The translations under genes were made by a program, and so were the position numbers. A stretch of DNA of 33,408 nt from Actinomycetota bacterium (lineage in GTDB: Bacteria > Actinomycetota > Actinomycetes > Nanopelagicales > Nanopelagicaceae): NCBI GenBank assembly GCA_009726125.1, contig WLIT01000013.1:1-33408 (forward strand), written 5' to 3'. Shown here in pieces: positions 7,621 through 16,082 of this stretch; positions within the stretch are counted from its first letter, which is position 1; every line of letters begins with the position of its first letter. The notes beneath the pieces were generated by a model, which was not told the DNA's origin, made no database searches, and saw only the letters and a list, made by a program, of their open reading frames with translations.

Positions 7621-8747
7621 TTCTTATCAGCCTGGGGATAGACAACTTCTTCAAGAATAAGAAGTACTGCGGCAGCTAGTGGCACAGCCAAGATTCCACC
7701 AACTAAACCAAGAAGTGAAGTTCCGATTAGTGCAGCAATAATTGTTACAAGTCCCGGTATTGATAGTGAGCGCTTCATGACTCTTGGGGTCAGAACATAA
7801 TTTTCAAACTGGACATAAATTATGTATGAGGCAAGGGCAATGGCGGCGATAAGCGGCGAATCGGTAAGGGCAATCAAAGTAACTATGGTCATTCCAATAA
7901 AGTGACCAATCAACGGAATTAAACCGCAGACAAATACGACGAGAGCAAGCGCACCCTTATATGGCAGATCTAGCGACAGACCAAGAATTAAAATGAAGAT
8001 ACTTGCGAAGAAAGAGATTGTTATTTGTCCACCAACGAAGGCGCCGACACGAAAGATGATTGCATCGCTTATTTTTGCTACTCGTTCGCGACGGCTTGCA
8101 GGAACAAGGCGGTAAGCATCCTGAGTTACAGTTGGAAGTGCGGCAAGGAAATAGAGAGTTAATACGAGAATTGTAAGCATCGATAGTGCTCCTGAAATTA
8201 CTGCCTTGCCAACTCCGATTACGCCACCGAATGCACCAATTACAAATTTGCCATCTTTAATGGAGGATTGCACTTTGTTTTGAATGGTGTCGATGATTCC
8301 ATAATTAGTATTTAACTCATTGATCGTTGCATTGTTCTTTAGATCTGAAATCATCTGTGGCGCATTATTAATAAGAGCGTTTACTTGATCGATAATTAGG
8401 GGAGCAGCAACCCAGATAAATACTCCAACAAAGGCAATTACAAGTGAAACTGTCGATGCAACAGCTTTGGCTCTATTAAGACCTCGACGTTGAATAAATA
8501 GGACCGCAGGGTTTAGCCCCATGGCGAAGAAGAGAGATATGACAATTAACATAAAAACTTGGCTGGCAGAGGCAAGAGCGCGAAGCAGAGTGATAGCAAT
8601 TATCGCTCCCGATGCTGCGAGAAAACCAAAATAGAAAGGATGTGAATGATTTAGTGGTTCACCGACAGTGCCAAAGTCTTCAGGAGCAGCGGCCTTCTTC
8701 TTTCTTGCAAGAGTTGGTCGCTTAAGGATTGGTTTTAATTTTGCCAT
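7617..8747 (-). CDS. AI-2E family transporter (PF01594-type membrane protein)
   Basis: The 376-residue integral membrane protein belongs to the family named for the E. coli AI-2 exporter TqsA, which also includes Na+/H+ antiporter-like members. It has a basic N-terminal tail (MAKLKPILKRPTLARKKK), two early helices around FGFLAASGAIIAITLLRAL and VFMLIVISLFFAMGLNPAVLFIQRRGL, the soluble loop with NNAPQMISDLKNNATINELN, and a block of C-terminal helices including the family-typical FVCGLIPLIGHFIG and VQFENYVLTPRVMKRSLSIPGLVTIIAALIGTSLLGLVGGILAVPLAA. The real substrate is unknown, and AI-2 export should not be assumed. The ATG at 8747 lies six bases after TAAAAT on the minus strand, predicting a leaderless transcript. 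It is divergent from the DUF4032 gene. Confidence 0.92.
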   Translation of the reverse strand: MAKLKPILKRPTLARKKKAAAPEDFGTVGEPLNHSHPFYFGFLAASGAIIAITLLRALASASQVFMLIVISLFFAMGLNPAVLFIQRRGLNRAKAVASTVSLVIAFVGVFIWVAAPLIIDQVNALINNAPQMISDLKNNATINELNTNYGIIDTIQNKVQSSIKDGKFVIGAFGGVIGVGKAVISGALSMLTILVLTLYFLAALPTVTQDAYRLVPASRRERVAKISDAIIFRVGAFVGGQITISFFASIFILILGLSLDLPYKGALALVVFVCGLIPLIGHFIGMTIVTLIALTDSPLIAAIALASYIIYVQFENYVLTPRVMKRSLSIPGLVTIIAALIGTSLLGLVGGILAVPLAAAVLLILEEVVYPQADKN

Positions 8748-8759
8748 GGTCTTATTTTA
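8748..8759 (-). promoter_or_regulatory. Predicted leaderless promoter of the AI-2E transporter gene (-10 TAAAAT)
   Basis: On the minus strand TAAAAT (8759-8754) matches the -10 consensus at 5 of 6 bases, followed by six bases and ATG at 8747. There is no Shine-Dalgarno. The -35 position (CCTATT) is poor. Confidence 0.55.
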
Positions 8760-8771
8760 ACGGCGCGTTAA
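8757..8771. promoter_or_regulatory. 15-base palindrome between divergent genes, possible operator
   Basis: TTAACG-GCG-CGTTAA is a perfect 6-base inverted repeat around a 3-base centre. It lies between the AI-2E transporter gene and the DUF4032 gene and overlaps the predicted transporter -10. A dimeric regulator bound here could affect both genes. It could also be chance in a short AT-rich gap. Confidence 0.35.
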
Positions 8772-8795
8772 CTAAAAATAGGAGAGAATGGCCTC

Positions 8796-10043
8796 GTGGC
8801 TGACCTACGAATAACTGGACTCGCAGAAGAGATGTCTTCGCTTGCTCGAATGCCTTGGTCTAAACAACTCGAGGAGTGGCCAGAAGATGCATCCCTCACA
8901 GATATGCGCGGTATTTCTCGCCACATTGTGCGACTTATAAAGGTGAATGCCAACCATGATTCACCGATCTTCGCAATCAAAGAGACTGTTCCAGAATTCG
9001 CCAACCGCGAATATGCGCTCTTGCGCGAATTAAATAGCCGTGAAGCACCTTGTGTTGAACCCGTAGCGGTAATTGAAAACCGCCGAGACCTAGATGGCAA
9101 CGAACTTCCTGCGGCGCTTGTGACGCATTACTTACCTTTCTCATTACCGTATCGCGTAATTCTTAGCGCCGAGATCACACCCCATGAAATTACAAATATG
9201 GCCAACGCGCTTGCTCTGCTCTTAGTTCGACTGCACTTGCTTGGATTTTGGTGGGGAGATTGCTCACTTTCAAATACTTTATTCCGCCGCGATGCCGACC
9301 AATTTGCGGCCTATCTTGTGGATGCTGAAACTGGAGAGTTCCAAACCCAACTTACTGATGGCCAACGCGAACATGATTTAGATATTTCTCTTTTTAACGT
9401 TGCTGCCGAGTTAGAAGATTTAAAGATTGCGGGTGTTTTAACAGCCGACATGGATCCAGTGCGCGCTAGTGAAGGCGTTATAAAAAGATATCGCAGACTT
9501 TGGAAGGCGCTACGCGAACCACAAATTCTTGATCCAGATGATCGCCATGCGGTTGAAGGTGCCATGCGCCAACTTCAAGATCTCGGATTTGCAGTTGAAG
9601 AAGTTGAAGTATCAATCAACGGCGACAAAGGTGAATTAAAGTTCCAACCAAAACTTGTGGCTGCCGGATATCACCAAAATCGCCTTCTTGTATTACTCGG
9701 AATCCAGGCTGAAGAGTTTCAAGCAAAGCGTTTGCTCGCATCATTTGATCGCTTCCGCGGTCGTGAGGCGACACCGAAACCTCCGATTCATGACAGTGCG
9801 CGCCGTTGGCTCAGCGGCACCTATCACCACGTAATGAGTCAAGTGCCAAGTGAATTACAAGATCGCGTTGAACAAACGCAGATGTTCCATGAAATTCTCG
9901 AGCATCGCTGGTACATCGGGGAGCAAGCAGGTCATGATTTAGGTCTAGATTTTGCAACAAAAGATTACATCGAAAACATCCTTCCCTTTAGAACCTATGT
10001 CGGTGTGAGCGTTCCGGGGATACACGAACCTCCCTCAAAATAA
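8796..10043 (+). CDS. DUF4032 protein with a protein-kinase-like fold
   Basis: The 415-residue protein matches the actinobacterial DUF4032 group (lipopolysaccharide-kinase-like N-terminal part plus a DUF4032 C-terminal part). The N-terminal ~200 residues carry kinase-like landmarks in the right order: PIFAIKE with a VAIK-type Lys (K62), REYALLREL as the helix-C Glu (E72 or E78), LLGFWWGDCSLSNTLF resembling a catalytic loop (D155, N160) and YLVDAETGEF at the place of the DFG Asp (D176). A clear glycine-rich loop is not seen. The C-terminal half is a separate conserved domain ending in IGEQAGHDLGLDFATKDYIENILP. Substrate is unknown. GTG at 8796 is preferred: GGAGAG (8781-8786) lies nine bases upstream, while the nearby ATG at 8788 is out of frame. 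Confidence 0.88.
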   Translation: MADLRITGLAEEMSSLARMPWSKQLEEWPEDASLTDMRGISRHIVRLIKVNANHDSPIFAIKETVPEFANREYALLRELNSREAPCVEPVAVIENRRDLDGNELPAALVTHYLPFSLPYRVILSAEITPHEITNMANALALLLVRLHLLGFWWGDCSLSNTLFRRDADQFAAYLVDAETGEFQTQLTDGQREHDLDISLFNVAAELEDLKIAGVLTADMDPVRASEGVIKRYRRLWKALREPQILDPDDRHAVEGAMRQLQDLGFAVEEVEVSINGDKGELKFQPKLVAAGYHQNRLLVLLGIQAEEFQAKRLLASFDRFRGREATPKPPIHDSARRWLSGTYHHVMSQVPSELQDRVEQTQMFHEILEHRWYIGEQAGHDLGLDFATKDYIENILPFRTYVGVSVPGIHEPPSK

Positions 10044-10061
10044 TTGTTGCTTGAATTTCGC

Positions 10062-10073
10062 TAGGATTACGCC
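10062..10073 (+). promoter_or_regulatory. Predicted leaderless promoter of the YbbN-like gene (-10 TAGGAT)
   Basis: TAGGAT (10062-10067) is followed by six bases (TACGCC) and ATG at 10074. No Shine-Dalgarno is present and the -35 position is AT-rich but not TTGACA-like. The spacing is identical to the other predicted leaderless starts. Confidence 0.5.
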
Positions 10074-10973
10074 ATGAGTTTGCCCCCACTGCCAAAGAAT
10101 TTCGCAAGCGCAGTGGATCTAAGTAGCCTCGGTAAGCCACCGGCAGAAGAAATCGCAACGCCAGGAATTCCTGTCACACAATCCAATTTAGTTACCGAAG
10201 TATTGCCCGCATCAAATCAAAAAGTTGTAATTCTTATTTGTTGGTCACCGCGAAGCGCCGAAGCAATTTCGCTCCTTGAAATTATGGGCAAGTTCCAAGA
10301 GGCAGATCTACTTCCGAGTGGAGAGCCCGCCTGGATTCTTGGAACTGTAAATGTTGATACCGAAGTTCAAGTTGCCCAAGCGCTTCAAATTAAATCCGTT
10401 CCAATTGCAATTGCGATTATCCAAGAACAGATGGTTCCGCTATTTGAAGCAGTTCCAAACGCTGAACAAATTCGCTTAGTAGTAGATAAAGTTATTGGAC
10501 TTGCAGCAGAACGGGGCGTTGGTGAAGCGCTAGCTAAATCTGAAGTTATTGAAATTCCAATGGAGCCTGAAGAGATTGCAGCAATGGATGCTATGGAAAA
10601 AGGCGATCTGGTTGGCGCGAAAACCCAGTATGAAAAATGGTTAGCCCGCAAACCTGGAGATAATTTGGCAAAACTTGGCTTAGCCCAGACGGAGTTAATT
10701 ATTAGAGTAAAAGATTTGGATCCTAAGGAAGTTTTAACGCTCGCAACCGTAAATCCAACTGAAATTTCAGTTCAATTAAAGGCTGCCGATGTCGAAATTG
10801 CTAGCGGACTCAATAAAGAGGCCTTTACTCGTTTAATTCAATTGATTAAGGTTAGTGTTGGTGATGAAAAGAAGAGTGCTCGAGAGCATTTGCTAGAACT
10901 CTTCACACTAGTTGACCCATCAGATCCGGATTTGATTTCGGCCCGTAAAGAACTCGCGAGTGTGCTCTATTGA
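10074..10973 (+). CDS. YbbN/CnoX-like thioredoxin-fold and TPR protein lacking CXXC
   Basis: The 299-residue protein has an N-terminal thioredoxin-like domain (about 35-150): KVVILICWSPRSAEAISLLE sits where thioredoxins carry WCGPC, and the cis-Pro region is IKSVPIAIAI. The redox motif is replaced by W57-S58-P59-R60-S61, so it cannot work as a disulfide reductase; one Cys (C56) lies just before the Trp. The C-terminal part (about 160-299) is helical and TPR-like, with MDAMEKGDLVGAKTQYEKWLARKPGDNLAKLGLAQ as the clearest repeat. This is the architecture of YbbN/CnoX, a holdase that hands clients to GroEL or DnaK. A chaperone role here is inferred. It overlaps the downstream MFS gene by 4 bases. 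Confidence 0.85.
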   Translation: MSLPPLPKNFASAVDLSSLGKPPAEEIATPGIPVTQSNLVTEVLPASNQKVVILICWSPRSAEAISLLEIMGKFQEADLLPSGEPAWILGTVNVDTEVQVAQALQIKSVPIAIAIIQEQMVPLFEAVPNAEQIRLVVDKVIGLAAERGVGEALAKSEVIEIPMEPEEIAAMDAMEKGDLVGAKTQYEKWLARKPGDNLAKLGLAQTELIIRVKDLDPKEVLTLATVNPTEISVQLKAADVEIASGLNKEAFTRLIQLIKVSVGDEKKSAREHLLELFTLVDPSDPDLISARKELASVLY

Positions 10974-12166
10974 AATCTAAATTCTCCAAGGCTGAACGCC
11001 GGGCACTCAATCTTTTGTTCTTACCTTTCGGCGTAGGTACGATGGCAACTTCTACGAGATTTCCAGAAATTCGCGACAACCTGAACCTCAACAATGGAGT
11101 ATTTGGTACCTACCTAACACTTGGCGGAATCGGCTCTCTTATTGCCTTTACATTTGTTGGAAATATCGTTCATAAGATTGGAATCAAACCGGTAATTCTG
11201 GTGGCATCAACTGGTTTATTTGCGACGATGGCTGCTATTCCACATATTAAAAACCCATTGATTTTCTTGGCTTCAAATATATTGATCGCTCTTTTCTGGG
11301 TCTCATTTCATATTTCAAACAATAGCCAAGCAATTCATCGACAGGAGGAGATAGGAGAATTAATACTTCCCAAGCTTCACGGTTTATGGAGTCTTGGTGC
11401 ACTGCTAACTGCGATTCTTGCTATCGCAATCACTCCATATGTGTCACTTGCTTGGCATATCGATGTCCTGGAGCTCGTAATGTGGCTCGCCACCTTATAT
11501 GGAATTTCCAAATCAACGCCTTTCTTTATTGATAAATCCGATGATGAAACCGCGATTCCAAGAATTTCATTTGCCAGTTTAATTACTTCCGTAAAGAGTC
11601 AACCAGTGATTGCAATTACTATGGTTTTAGCGATGCAGATGGAATTCGCAATTCAAGATTGGTCTGCCATCTTTTCCCGAGATTCAATTGGCATGAGCGC
11701 ATCAGCAAGTATTTATGGATACACTGTCTTTATTGGGGCCATGATTATTTTCAGGTTAAATGTTCAACGATTACACAAAGCATTTACTGAAGCCCAGCTA
11801 CTTAAATTTCTTCCCTTAATAGGGGGAATCGGCTTCATTGCATTTGTTCCTCTTGGAACATTTATTGCCGAAACTAGTGTGAAATTTGGTTTCGTTCTTG
11901 CCTTACTTGGATTCGCGCTAGGAGGCTTCGGCTCATCTATCTTGTCTCCCACATTCTTTGGGATTGCCTTTAGAAATTCGAGTCTGCCAAGCAGTGTCGT
12001 TGTTGCTCAACTTGGTTTAATCTCAGCGGTATTAACTTTCTTCATCAAAATTGTTATTTCCTGGGTCGCACAAGCTACTTCTGTAACGGTTGCTCTTATG
12101 ATTCCAGCACTTATGTTGCTTGCGACCTCGAAGTTCTCACATTTTGGTCGCACAACGAAAGATTAA
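10970..12166 (+). CDS. Major facilitator superfamily transporter
   Basis: The 398-residue protein has about 12 hydrophobic segments in two halves, starting RALNLLFLPFGVGTMATSTRFPEIRDNLNL, typical of sugar- or drug-type MFS carriers (the FPEIRDNL loop resembles a fucose permease/YbjJ-type subgroup). A central hydrophilic loop near residues 180-195 (FFIDKSDDETAIPR) separates the halves. Direction and substrate cannot be assigned. The start is TTG at 10970, overlapping the YbbN-like stop (TTGA); the next Met (residue 25) lies within the first helix and would truncate it, so TTG is preferred. Its stop abuts the convergent aceE stop with no base between them. Confidence 0.88.
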   Translation: MKSKFSKAERRALNLLFLPFGVGTMATSTRFPEIRDNLNLNNGVFGTYLTLGGIGSLIAFTFVGNIVHKIGIKPVILVASTGLFATMAAIPHIKNPLIFLASNILIALFWVSFHISNNSQAIHRQEEIGELILPKLHGLWSLGALLTAILAIAITPYVSLAWHIDVLELVMWLATLYGISKSTPFFIDKSDDETAIPRISFASLITSVKSQPVIAITMVLAMQMEFAIQDWSAIFSRDSIGMSASASIYGYTVFIGAMIIFRLNVQRLHKAFTEAQLLKFLPLIGGIGFIAFVPLGTFIAETSVKFGFVLALLGFALGGFGSSILSPTFFGIAFRNSSLPSSVVVAQLGLISAVLTFFIKIVISWVAQATSVTVALMIPALMLLATSKFSHFGRTTKD

Positions 12167-14884
12167 TCAGCCAGAACCTTCGGTATTTCCTGGATCTGCT
12201 GCGCTGATGTCATTCAAGCGATATTTATCTAGCGCCTCTTGAACTACCTTGTTCTTAATTTCGCCCGCTTCAGCAAGTTGTGAAAGAGCCGCAACAACGA
12301 TTGATTCGGCATCAACTTTGAAGTGACGGCGTAGTGCGCCGCGAGTATCTGATAAACCAAAGCCATCGGTTCCAAGTGAATAGAAATCTTGCTCTACCCA
12401 AGGGGAGATTTGATCTTGCACTGCGCGCATGAAATCGCTTACCGCAATGACCGGACCATCTTGATCGCCCAATTTCTTAGTAATATACGCGCTCTTCTTA
12501 TCACTTGGATTTAGCAAGTTATGTCGATCTACTGCTAATCCATCGCGACGAAGTTCATTCCATGAAGTAACTGACCAGACGTTGGCCGCGATACCCCACT
12601 CATCTGCGAGCAATCTCTGAGCTTTAACTGCCCAGTTAACTGCAACACCAGATGCAAGCAGTTGAACTTTCTTTTTGCCCTTAGTTGCAGGGGAGTAAAG
12701 GTAAATTCCCTTAAGCAGACCATCAACATCCAAATTATCTGGTTGTGCTGGTTGCATATATGGCTCGTTGTAAAGGGTTAAGTAGTAATAAATATTCTCA
12801 TTATTTTCGCCATACATACGATTCAAACCATCGCGAACAATATGTCCAAGTTCGTAACCAAATGCTGGGTCGTAACAAACAATTGCTGGATTTGTTGAGG
12901 CCAAGAGATGTGAATGTCCATCTTCATGTTGTAAGCCTTCGCCATTTAGCGTGGTTCGGCCAGCAGTTGCACCGAGAACAAATCCTCGTGCCATCTGATC
13001 TGCCGCTGCCCAGAAAGCATCGCCGGTGCGTTGGAAACCAAACATTGAGTAAAAGATGTAGAGCGGAATCATTGGAACATCGTGGGTTGAATATGAAGTT
13101 CCAACTGCGGTAAAAGAGGCGGTTGAACCTGCTTCATTGATACCTTCATGGAGAATTACGCCCGAAGTAGATTCCTTGTAGGAGAGCATAAGTTCGCGGT
13201 CTACTGAAGTGTAAGTCTGACCTTGTGGTGAATAAATCTTCAGCGATGGGAAGAGCGAATCCATTCCAAAGGTACGAGCCTCATCCGGAATAATTGGAAC
13301 AAAGCGCTTACCCATATTTGGATCTTTCAATAAATCTTTTAGTAATCGCACAAAGGCCATAGTCGTTGCGATTTCTTGGTGTCCCGAACCACGAGCTACT
13401 GCATCGTAAGTTTCAATAGGTGGTTGAATAAGGGGAGCAGAATCTTTACGACGAGATGGCATAGAGCCACCGAGTATTGAACGTCGTTCCATCATGTATT
13501 TGTATTCTGGAGAATCAACGCCTGGATGATAATAAGGCGGCGCCTTGGCATCGATTTGTTCATCAGTTAACGGAATCTGCAAAGTATCGCGGAAAGCAAG
13601 AAGATCTTCATGAGTCATCTTCTTCATCTGGTGCGTTGAGTTACGAGCTTCAAAGTGTGAACCAAGAGTCCAACCCTTAATTGTTTTCGCAAGAATTACA
13701 GTTGGGCGACCATTATGTTCTGATGCTTGTTTATATGCCGCAAATAATTTGCGATAATCATGGCCACCACGTTTTAGCGCCCAGATTTTTTCATCTGACC
13801 AATCAGCAACCATTGCAGCAGTACGCGGATCGCGACCGAAGAAATGTTCACGAACATATGCACCAGATTCAGCTTTAAATGTTTGGTAATCGCCATCGTT
13901 TGTCTTCGACATCAGATCAACAAGAGCGCCTTCGCGATCCATCGCTAGCAATTCATCCCATTCGCGGCCCCAAATAACTTTAATTACATTCCATCCGGCG
14001 CCACGGAAAATAGATTCAAGTTCTTGAATAATTTTGCCGTTACCGCGGACCGGACCATCAAGGCGTTGCAAGTTACAGTTAATTACAAAAGTTAAGTTAT
14101 CTAGACCTTCGCGAGCAGCAAGACTAATTGCGCCAAGCGTTTCTGGCTCATCACATTCGCCGTCTCCAAGAAATGCCCAGACATTCTGATCGCTCGTATC
14201 TTTAATTCCACGGCCTTGTAGATAACGATTGAAGCGCGCCTGATAAATCGCGTTGATTGGTCCGATACCCATCGAAACAGTTGGGAACTCCCAGAACTCT
14301 GGCATCAAACGAGGATGCGGATATGAAGAAAGTCCACCACCTTCATGTGAAAGTTCTTGACGGAAGCCATCCATCTGATGTTCAGTTAAGCGTCCTTCAA
14401 GAAATGCACGTGCATACATTCCGGGACTTGCATGTCCTTGATAAAAAATTTGGTCTCCGCCACCTGCATGATTTCTGCCGCGGAAGAAATGATTAAATCC
14501 AACTTCATATAGTGATGCAGAAGATGCATATGTAGAAATATGTCCACCAACACCAATTCCTGGACGTTGTGCGCGATGAACCATAATCGCCGCGTTCCAT
14601 CGCATGAATGCGCGGATGCGACGTTCGATAAATTCATCACCAGGAAACTCTGGTTCTTGTTTTGGTGGAATTGTATTTATGTAATCAGTTGCGCGAAGCG
14701 CTGGAACTCCAAGATTATTCTCACCGGCACGATCCAACATTGCGAGCATTAAGTAACGTGCGCGAACTGGACCGGCGCTCTTCAATACGGCATCGAGCGA
14801 TTGCTTCCACTCTGCGGTTTCTGCAGGATCGGTGTCGACTAGCTGATCGATTAAATGGTCAGGGGCCTGGTCGTTTGCGCTCAT
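12167..14884 (-). CDS. aceE: Pyruvate dehydrogenase E1 component, homodimeric type
   Basis: AceE decarboxylates pyruvate with thiamine diphosphate and passes the acetyl group to the lipoyl domain of E2, feeding acetyl-CoA to the TCA cycle. From the chosen ATG ([26 protein letters not shown]) the product is 905 residues, close to other AceE proteins. Landmarks are [22 protein letters not shown], the ThDP/Mg motif [14 protein letters not shown]...[18 protein letters not shown], and the late domain [29 protein letters not shown]. The frame is open to 15271, but the 129 extra residues have no AceE character and overlap the divergent DUF3052 gene. ATG at 14884 has GGAAAG upstream and a good promoter. 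E2 and E3 genes are not in the window. Homodimeric E1 is normal in Actinobacteria. Confidence 0.97.
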   Translation of the reverse strand: MSANDQAPDHLIDQLVDTDPAETAEWKQSLDAVLKSAGPVRARYLMLAMLDRAGENNLGVPALRATDYINTIPPKQEPEFPGDEFIERRIRAFMRWNAAIMVHRAQRPGIGVGGHISTYASSASLYEVGFNHFFRGRNHAGGGDQIFYQGHASPGMYARAFLEGRLTEHQMDGFRQELSHEGGGLSSYPHPRLMPEFWEFPTVSMGIGPINAIYQARFNRYLQGRGIKDTSDQNVWAFLGDGECDEPETLGAISLAAREGLDNLTFVINCNLQRLDGPVRGNGKIIQELESIFRGAGWNVIKVIWGREWDELLAMDREGALVDLMSKTNDGDYQTFKAESGAYVREHFFGRDPRTAAMVADWSDEKIWALKRGGHDYRKLFAAYKQASEHNGRPTVILAKTIKGWTLGSHFEARNSTHQMKKMTHEDLLAFRDTLQIPLTDEQIDAKAPPYYHPGVDSPEYKYMMERRSILGGSMPSRRKDSAPLIQPPIETYDAVARGSGHQEIATTMAFVRLLKDLLKDPNMGKRFVPIIPDEARTFGMDSLFPSLKIYSPQGQTYTSVDRELMLSYKESTSGVILHEGINEAGSTASFTAVGTSYSTHDVPMIPLYIFYSMFGFQRTGDAFWAAADQMARGFVLGATAGRTTLNGEGLQHEDGHSHLLASTNPAIVCYDPAFGYELGHIVRDGLNRMYGENNENIYYYLTLYNEPYMQPAQPDNLDVDGLLKGIYLYSPATKGKKKVQLLASGVAVNWAVKAQRLLADEWGIAANVWSVTSWNELRRDGLAVDRHNLLNPSDKKSAYITKKLGDQDGPVIAVSDFMRAVQDQISPWVEQDFYSLGTDGFGLSDTRGALRRHFKVDAESIVVAALSQLAEAGEIKNKVVQEALDKYRLNDISAADPGNTEGSG

Positions 14885-14937
14885 GGCGTTATCTTTCCAT
14901 GAATTTGCCGCCAACTTTCCACATATATTCCACTCTA

Positions 14938-14966
14938 TTTTTATGCCCCTCTTGCGCAATTGGCAA
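14938..14966 (-). promoter_or_regulatory. Predicted sigma-70 promoter of aceE
   Basis: On the minus strand TTGCCA (14966-14961, 5/6 to TTGACA) is separated by exactly 17 bases from TAAAAA (14943-14938, 4/6 to TATAAT). Transcription would start near 14931, giving a leader of roughly 47 bases, consistent with aceE having a Shine-Dalgarno. This is one of the best full promoter matches in the window. Confidence 0.6.
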
Positions 14967-15011
14967 AGGTTCGGTGGACTTCTCCTGCTCTCGAAAGGAG
15001 GCAGAACCCCG

Positions 15012-15419
15012 ATGGGGGTAGATCTGATTGTTGAACGTCTCGCTCTTGAACCAGGAGAGTTGATTCTTGAAATCGGACTCGATTCCGATTGTGATAACGA
15101 ATTTCGCAGCGCCATAGAAAAGCGAACCGGAACAAAATTCATTGAAGATGCGGCAACTGAAGTTGTCGATGCCGTCCTTTTCTGGTGGCGAGATGGCGAT
15201 GGCGATCTAGTTGATGATTTGATGGATGGCCTCACATATTTATCTGAAACCGGACCAATCTGGCTCATCACTCCTAAGGTAAATCGCGAGGGTCATGTCG
15301 AGCCAAGTGATATTCAAGAAGCTGCCCCGACAGCTGGACTCTCACAGACGGTATCCTTCTCCATCGGTACAGATTGGACTGCAACTAAATTGGTTGCCAG
15401 AAAAGCCAGTCGCAAATAA
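15012..15419 (+). CDS. DUF3052 family protein
   Basis: A 135-residue cytoplasmic protein: [40 protein letters not shown]... with the family-typical [36 protein letters not shown]. Function is unknown; the fold has a superficial resemblance to a methyltransferase-like beta-alpha unit, but no SAM motif is evident. Orthologues in mycobacteria and streptomycetes sit between aceE and an AhpE-type peroxiredoxin, exactly as here, which suggests a conserved role near pyruvate dehydrogenase or redox balance (inference). The frame is open upstream to 14883, but ATG at 15012 has a strong AAAGGAGG (14994-15001) ten bases upstream and begins the conserved part. The peroxiredoxin follows after 12 bases. 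Confidence 0.9.
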   Translation: MGVDLIVERLALEPGELILEIGLDSDCDNEFRSAIEKRTGTKFIEDAATEVVDAVLFWWRDGDGDLVDDLMDGLTYLSETGPIWLITPKVNREGHVEPSDIQEAAPTAGLSQTVSFSIGTDWTATKLVARKASRK

Positions 15420-15431
15420 TTAGGAGAGAAC

Positions 15432-15890
15432 ATGTCGCTAGCAATTGGATCACCCGCACCAGAATTTAATTTAACTGATCAACATGGTGCAAAAATTTCA
15501 CTATCATCTTTCAAAGGTTCAAAGAACGTTGTAGTTCTTTTCTATCCCTTCGCATTCTCAGGTACTTGCACTGGCGAATTATGTGGGCTGCGCGATGATT
15601 TAGCAGCATTCCAAAATGAAGATGTGCAATTAATCGCAATCTCTTGCGATCCAATGTATGCGCAGAAAGCATTTTCCGAAAAAGAAGGTTATAACTTCCC
15701 AGTTCTCGCCGACTTCTGGCCACATGGCGCAGCGGCTAAGGCTTTCGGTGTCTTTAACGAAGATCACGGTTGTGCAATACGTGGAACTTTCATTATTGAT
15801 AAGGCAGGTGTTCTTCGCTGGCAGGTAGTAAATGGCCTCGGAGATGCGCGTAACTTGGTTGATTACAAGGCAGCGCTCGCAGCACTTTAA
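15432..15890 (+). CDS. AhpE-type peroxiredoxin with a CX4C motif
   Basis: This thioredoxin-fold peroxidase reduces H2O2, organic peroxides or peroxynitrite in the cytoplasm. The 152 residues match the AhpE/Bcp branch: PAPEFNLTDQHGAKISLSSFKG, PFAFSGTCTGELCGLRDD, FPVLADFWPHGAAAKAFGVFNEDHGCAIRGTFIIDKAGVLRW. C46 is the peroxidatic Cys. C51, five residues later, is at the position of the resolving Cys in Bcp-type atypical two-Cys enzymes; classical mycobacterial AhpE is one-Cys and has no Cys there. A third Cys lies in CAIRGTF. AGGAG six bases before ATG fixes the start. It is co-transcribed with the DUF3052 gene, an arrangement shared with mycobacteria. Confidence 0.94.
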   Translation: MSLAIGSPAPEFNLTDQHGAKISLSSFKGSKNVVVLFYPFAFSGTCTGELCGLRDDLAAFQNEDVQLIAISCDPMYAQKAFSEKEGYNFPVLADFWPHGAAAKAFGVFNEDHGCAIRGTFIIDKAGVLRWQVVNGLGDARNLVDYKAALAAL

Positions 15891-15907
15891 TAAAAAGCGC
15901 AATGAAT

Positions 15908-15936
15908 TTTTAATACTGCCAATCTGCAGGTAGAGT
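15908..15936 (+). promoter_or_regulatory. Candidate promoter of the tRNA-Val gene
   Basis: TTTTAA (15908-15913) and TAGAGT (15931-15936) are separated by 17 bases, and the tRNA begins at 15952, allowing a short 5' leader of about nine bases to be removed by RNase P. The -10 is a TANNNT form like other promoters here; the -35 is weak. Confidence 0.4.
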
Positions 15937-15945
15937 GCGGCAGTA
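15914..15945 (+). terminator. Inverted repeat after the peroxiredoxin gene
   Basis: TACTGCC (15914-15920) and GGCAGTA (15939-15945) form a perfect 7-bp stem around an 18-base loop. It may end the DUF3052-peroxiredoxin transcript. It also flanks the candidate tRNA -10 and so could be a regulatory dyad instead. No T-tract directly follows, so the terminator role is uncertain. Confidence 0.35.
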
Positions 15946-15951
15946 CGTTTG

Positions 15952-16026
15952 GGGTGGTTAGCTCAGTGGTAGAGCGCCTCGTTTACACCGAGGATGTCGG
16001 GGGTTCGAAACCCTCACCGCCCACCA
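15952..16026 (+). tRNA. tRNA-Val (anticodon TAC)
   Basis: A full cloverleaf is present in 75 bases. The acceptor GGGTGGT pairs with ACCGCCC (one T-G wobble), the D-arm is GCTC-AGTGGTA-GAGC, and the anticodon stem CCTCG/CGAGG holds loop TTTACAC with anticodon TAC (15984-15986), reading GTA and other valine codons. The T-arm contains GTTCGAAAC. The discriminator is A and CCA (16024-16026) is encoded in the gene. The invariant T before the anticodon is present. Confidence 0.97.
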
Positions 16027-16082
16027 AATAAAATAATTACATAGAAGTTGGTTTTAAAGTCTCGAGCGAGAGTGAGGTCTAT

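Noticed and set aside
8768-9100. Minus-strand 110-residue frame at the DUF4032 start.
   Set aside because: It is antisense to a conserved gene, with no start signal and no domain.
14883-15011. N-terminal extension of the DUF3052 frame.
   Set aside because: The strong AAAGGAGG directly before ATG at 15012 and the conserved [10 protein letters not shown] start favour the shorter protein.
14885-15271. N-terminal extension of the aceE frame by 129 residues.
   Set aside because: It is antisense to the DUF3052 gene, is Ser/Arg-rich shadow sequence, and a good promoter lies downstream of it at 14938-14966.
16069-16080. Short dyad region near TCTCGAGCGAGA before the zinc-ribbon gene.
   Set aside because: A 5-bp stem with a 2-base loop is sterically poor as RNA, and there is no other support for an operator.
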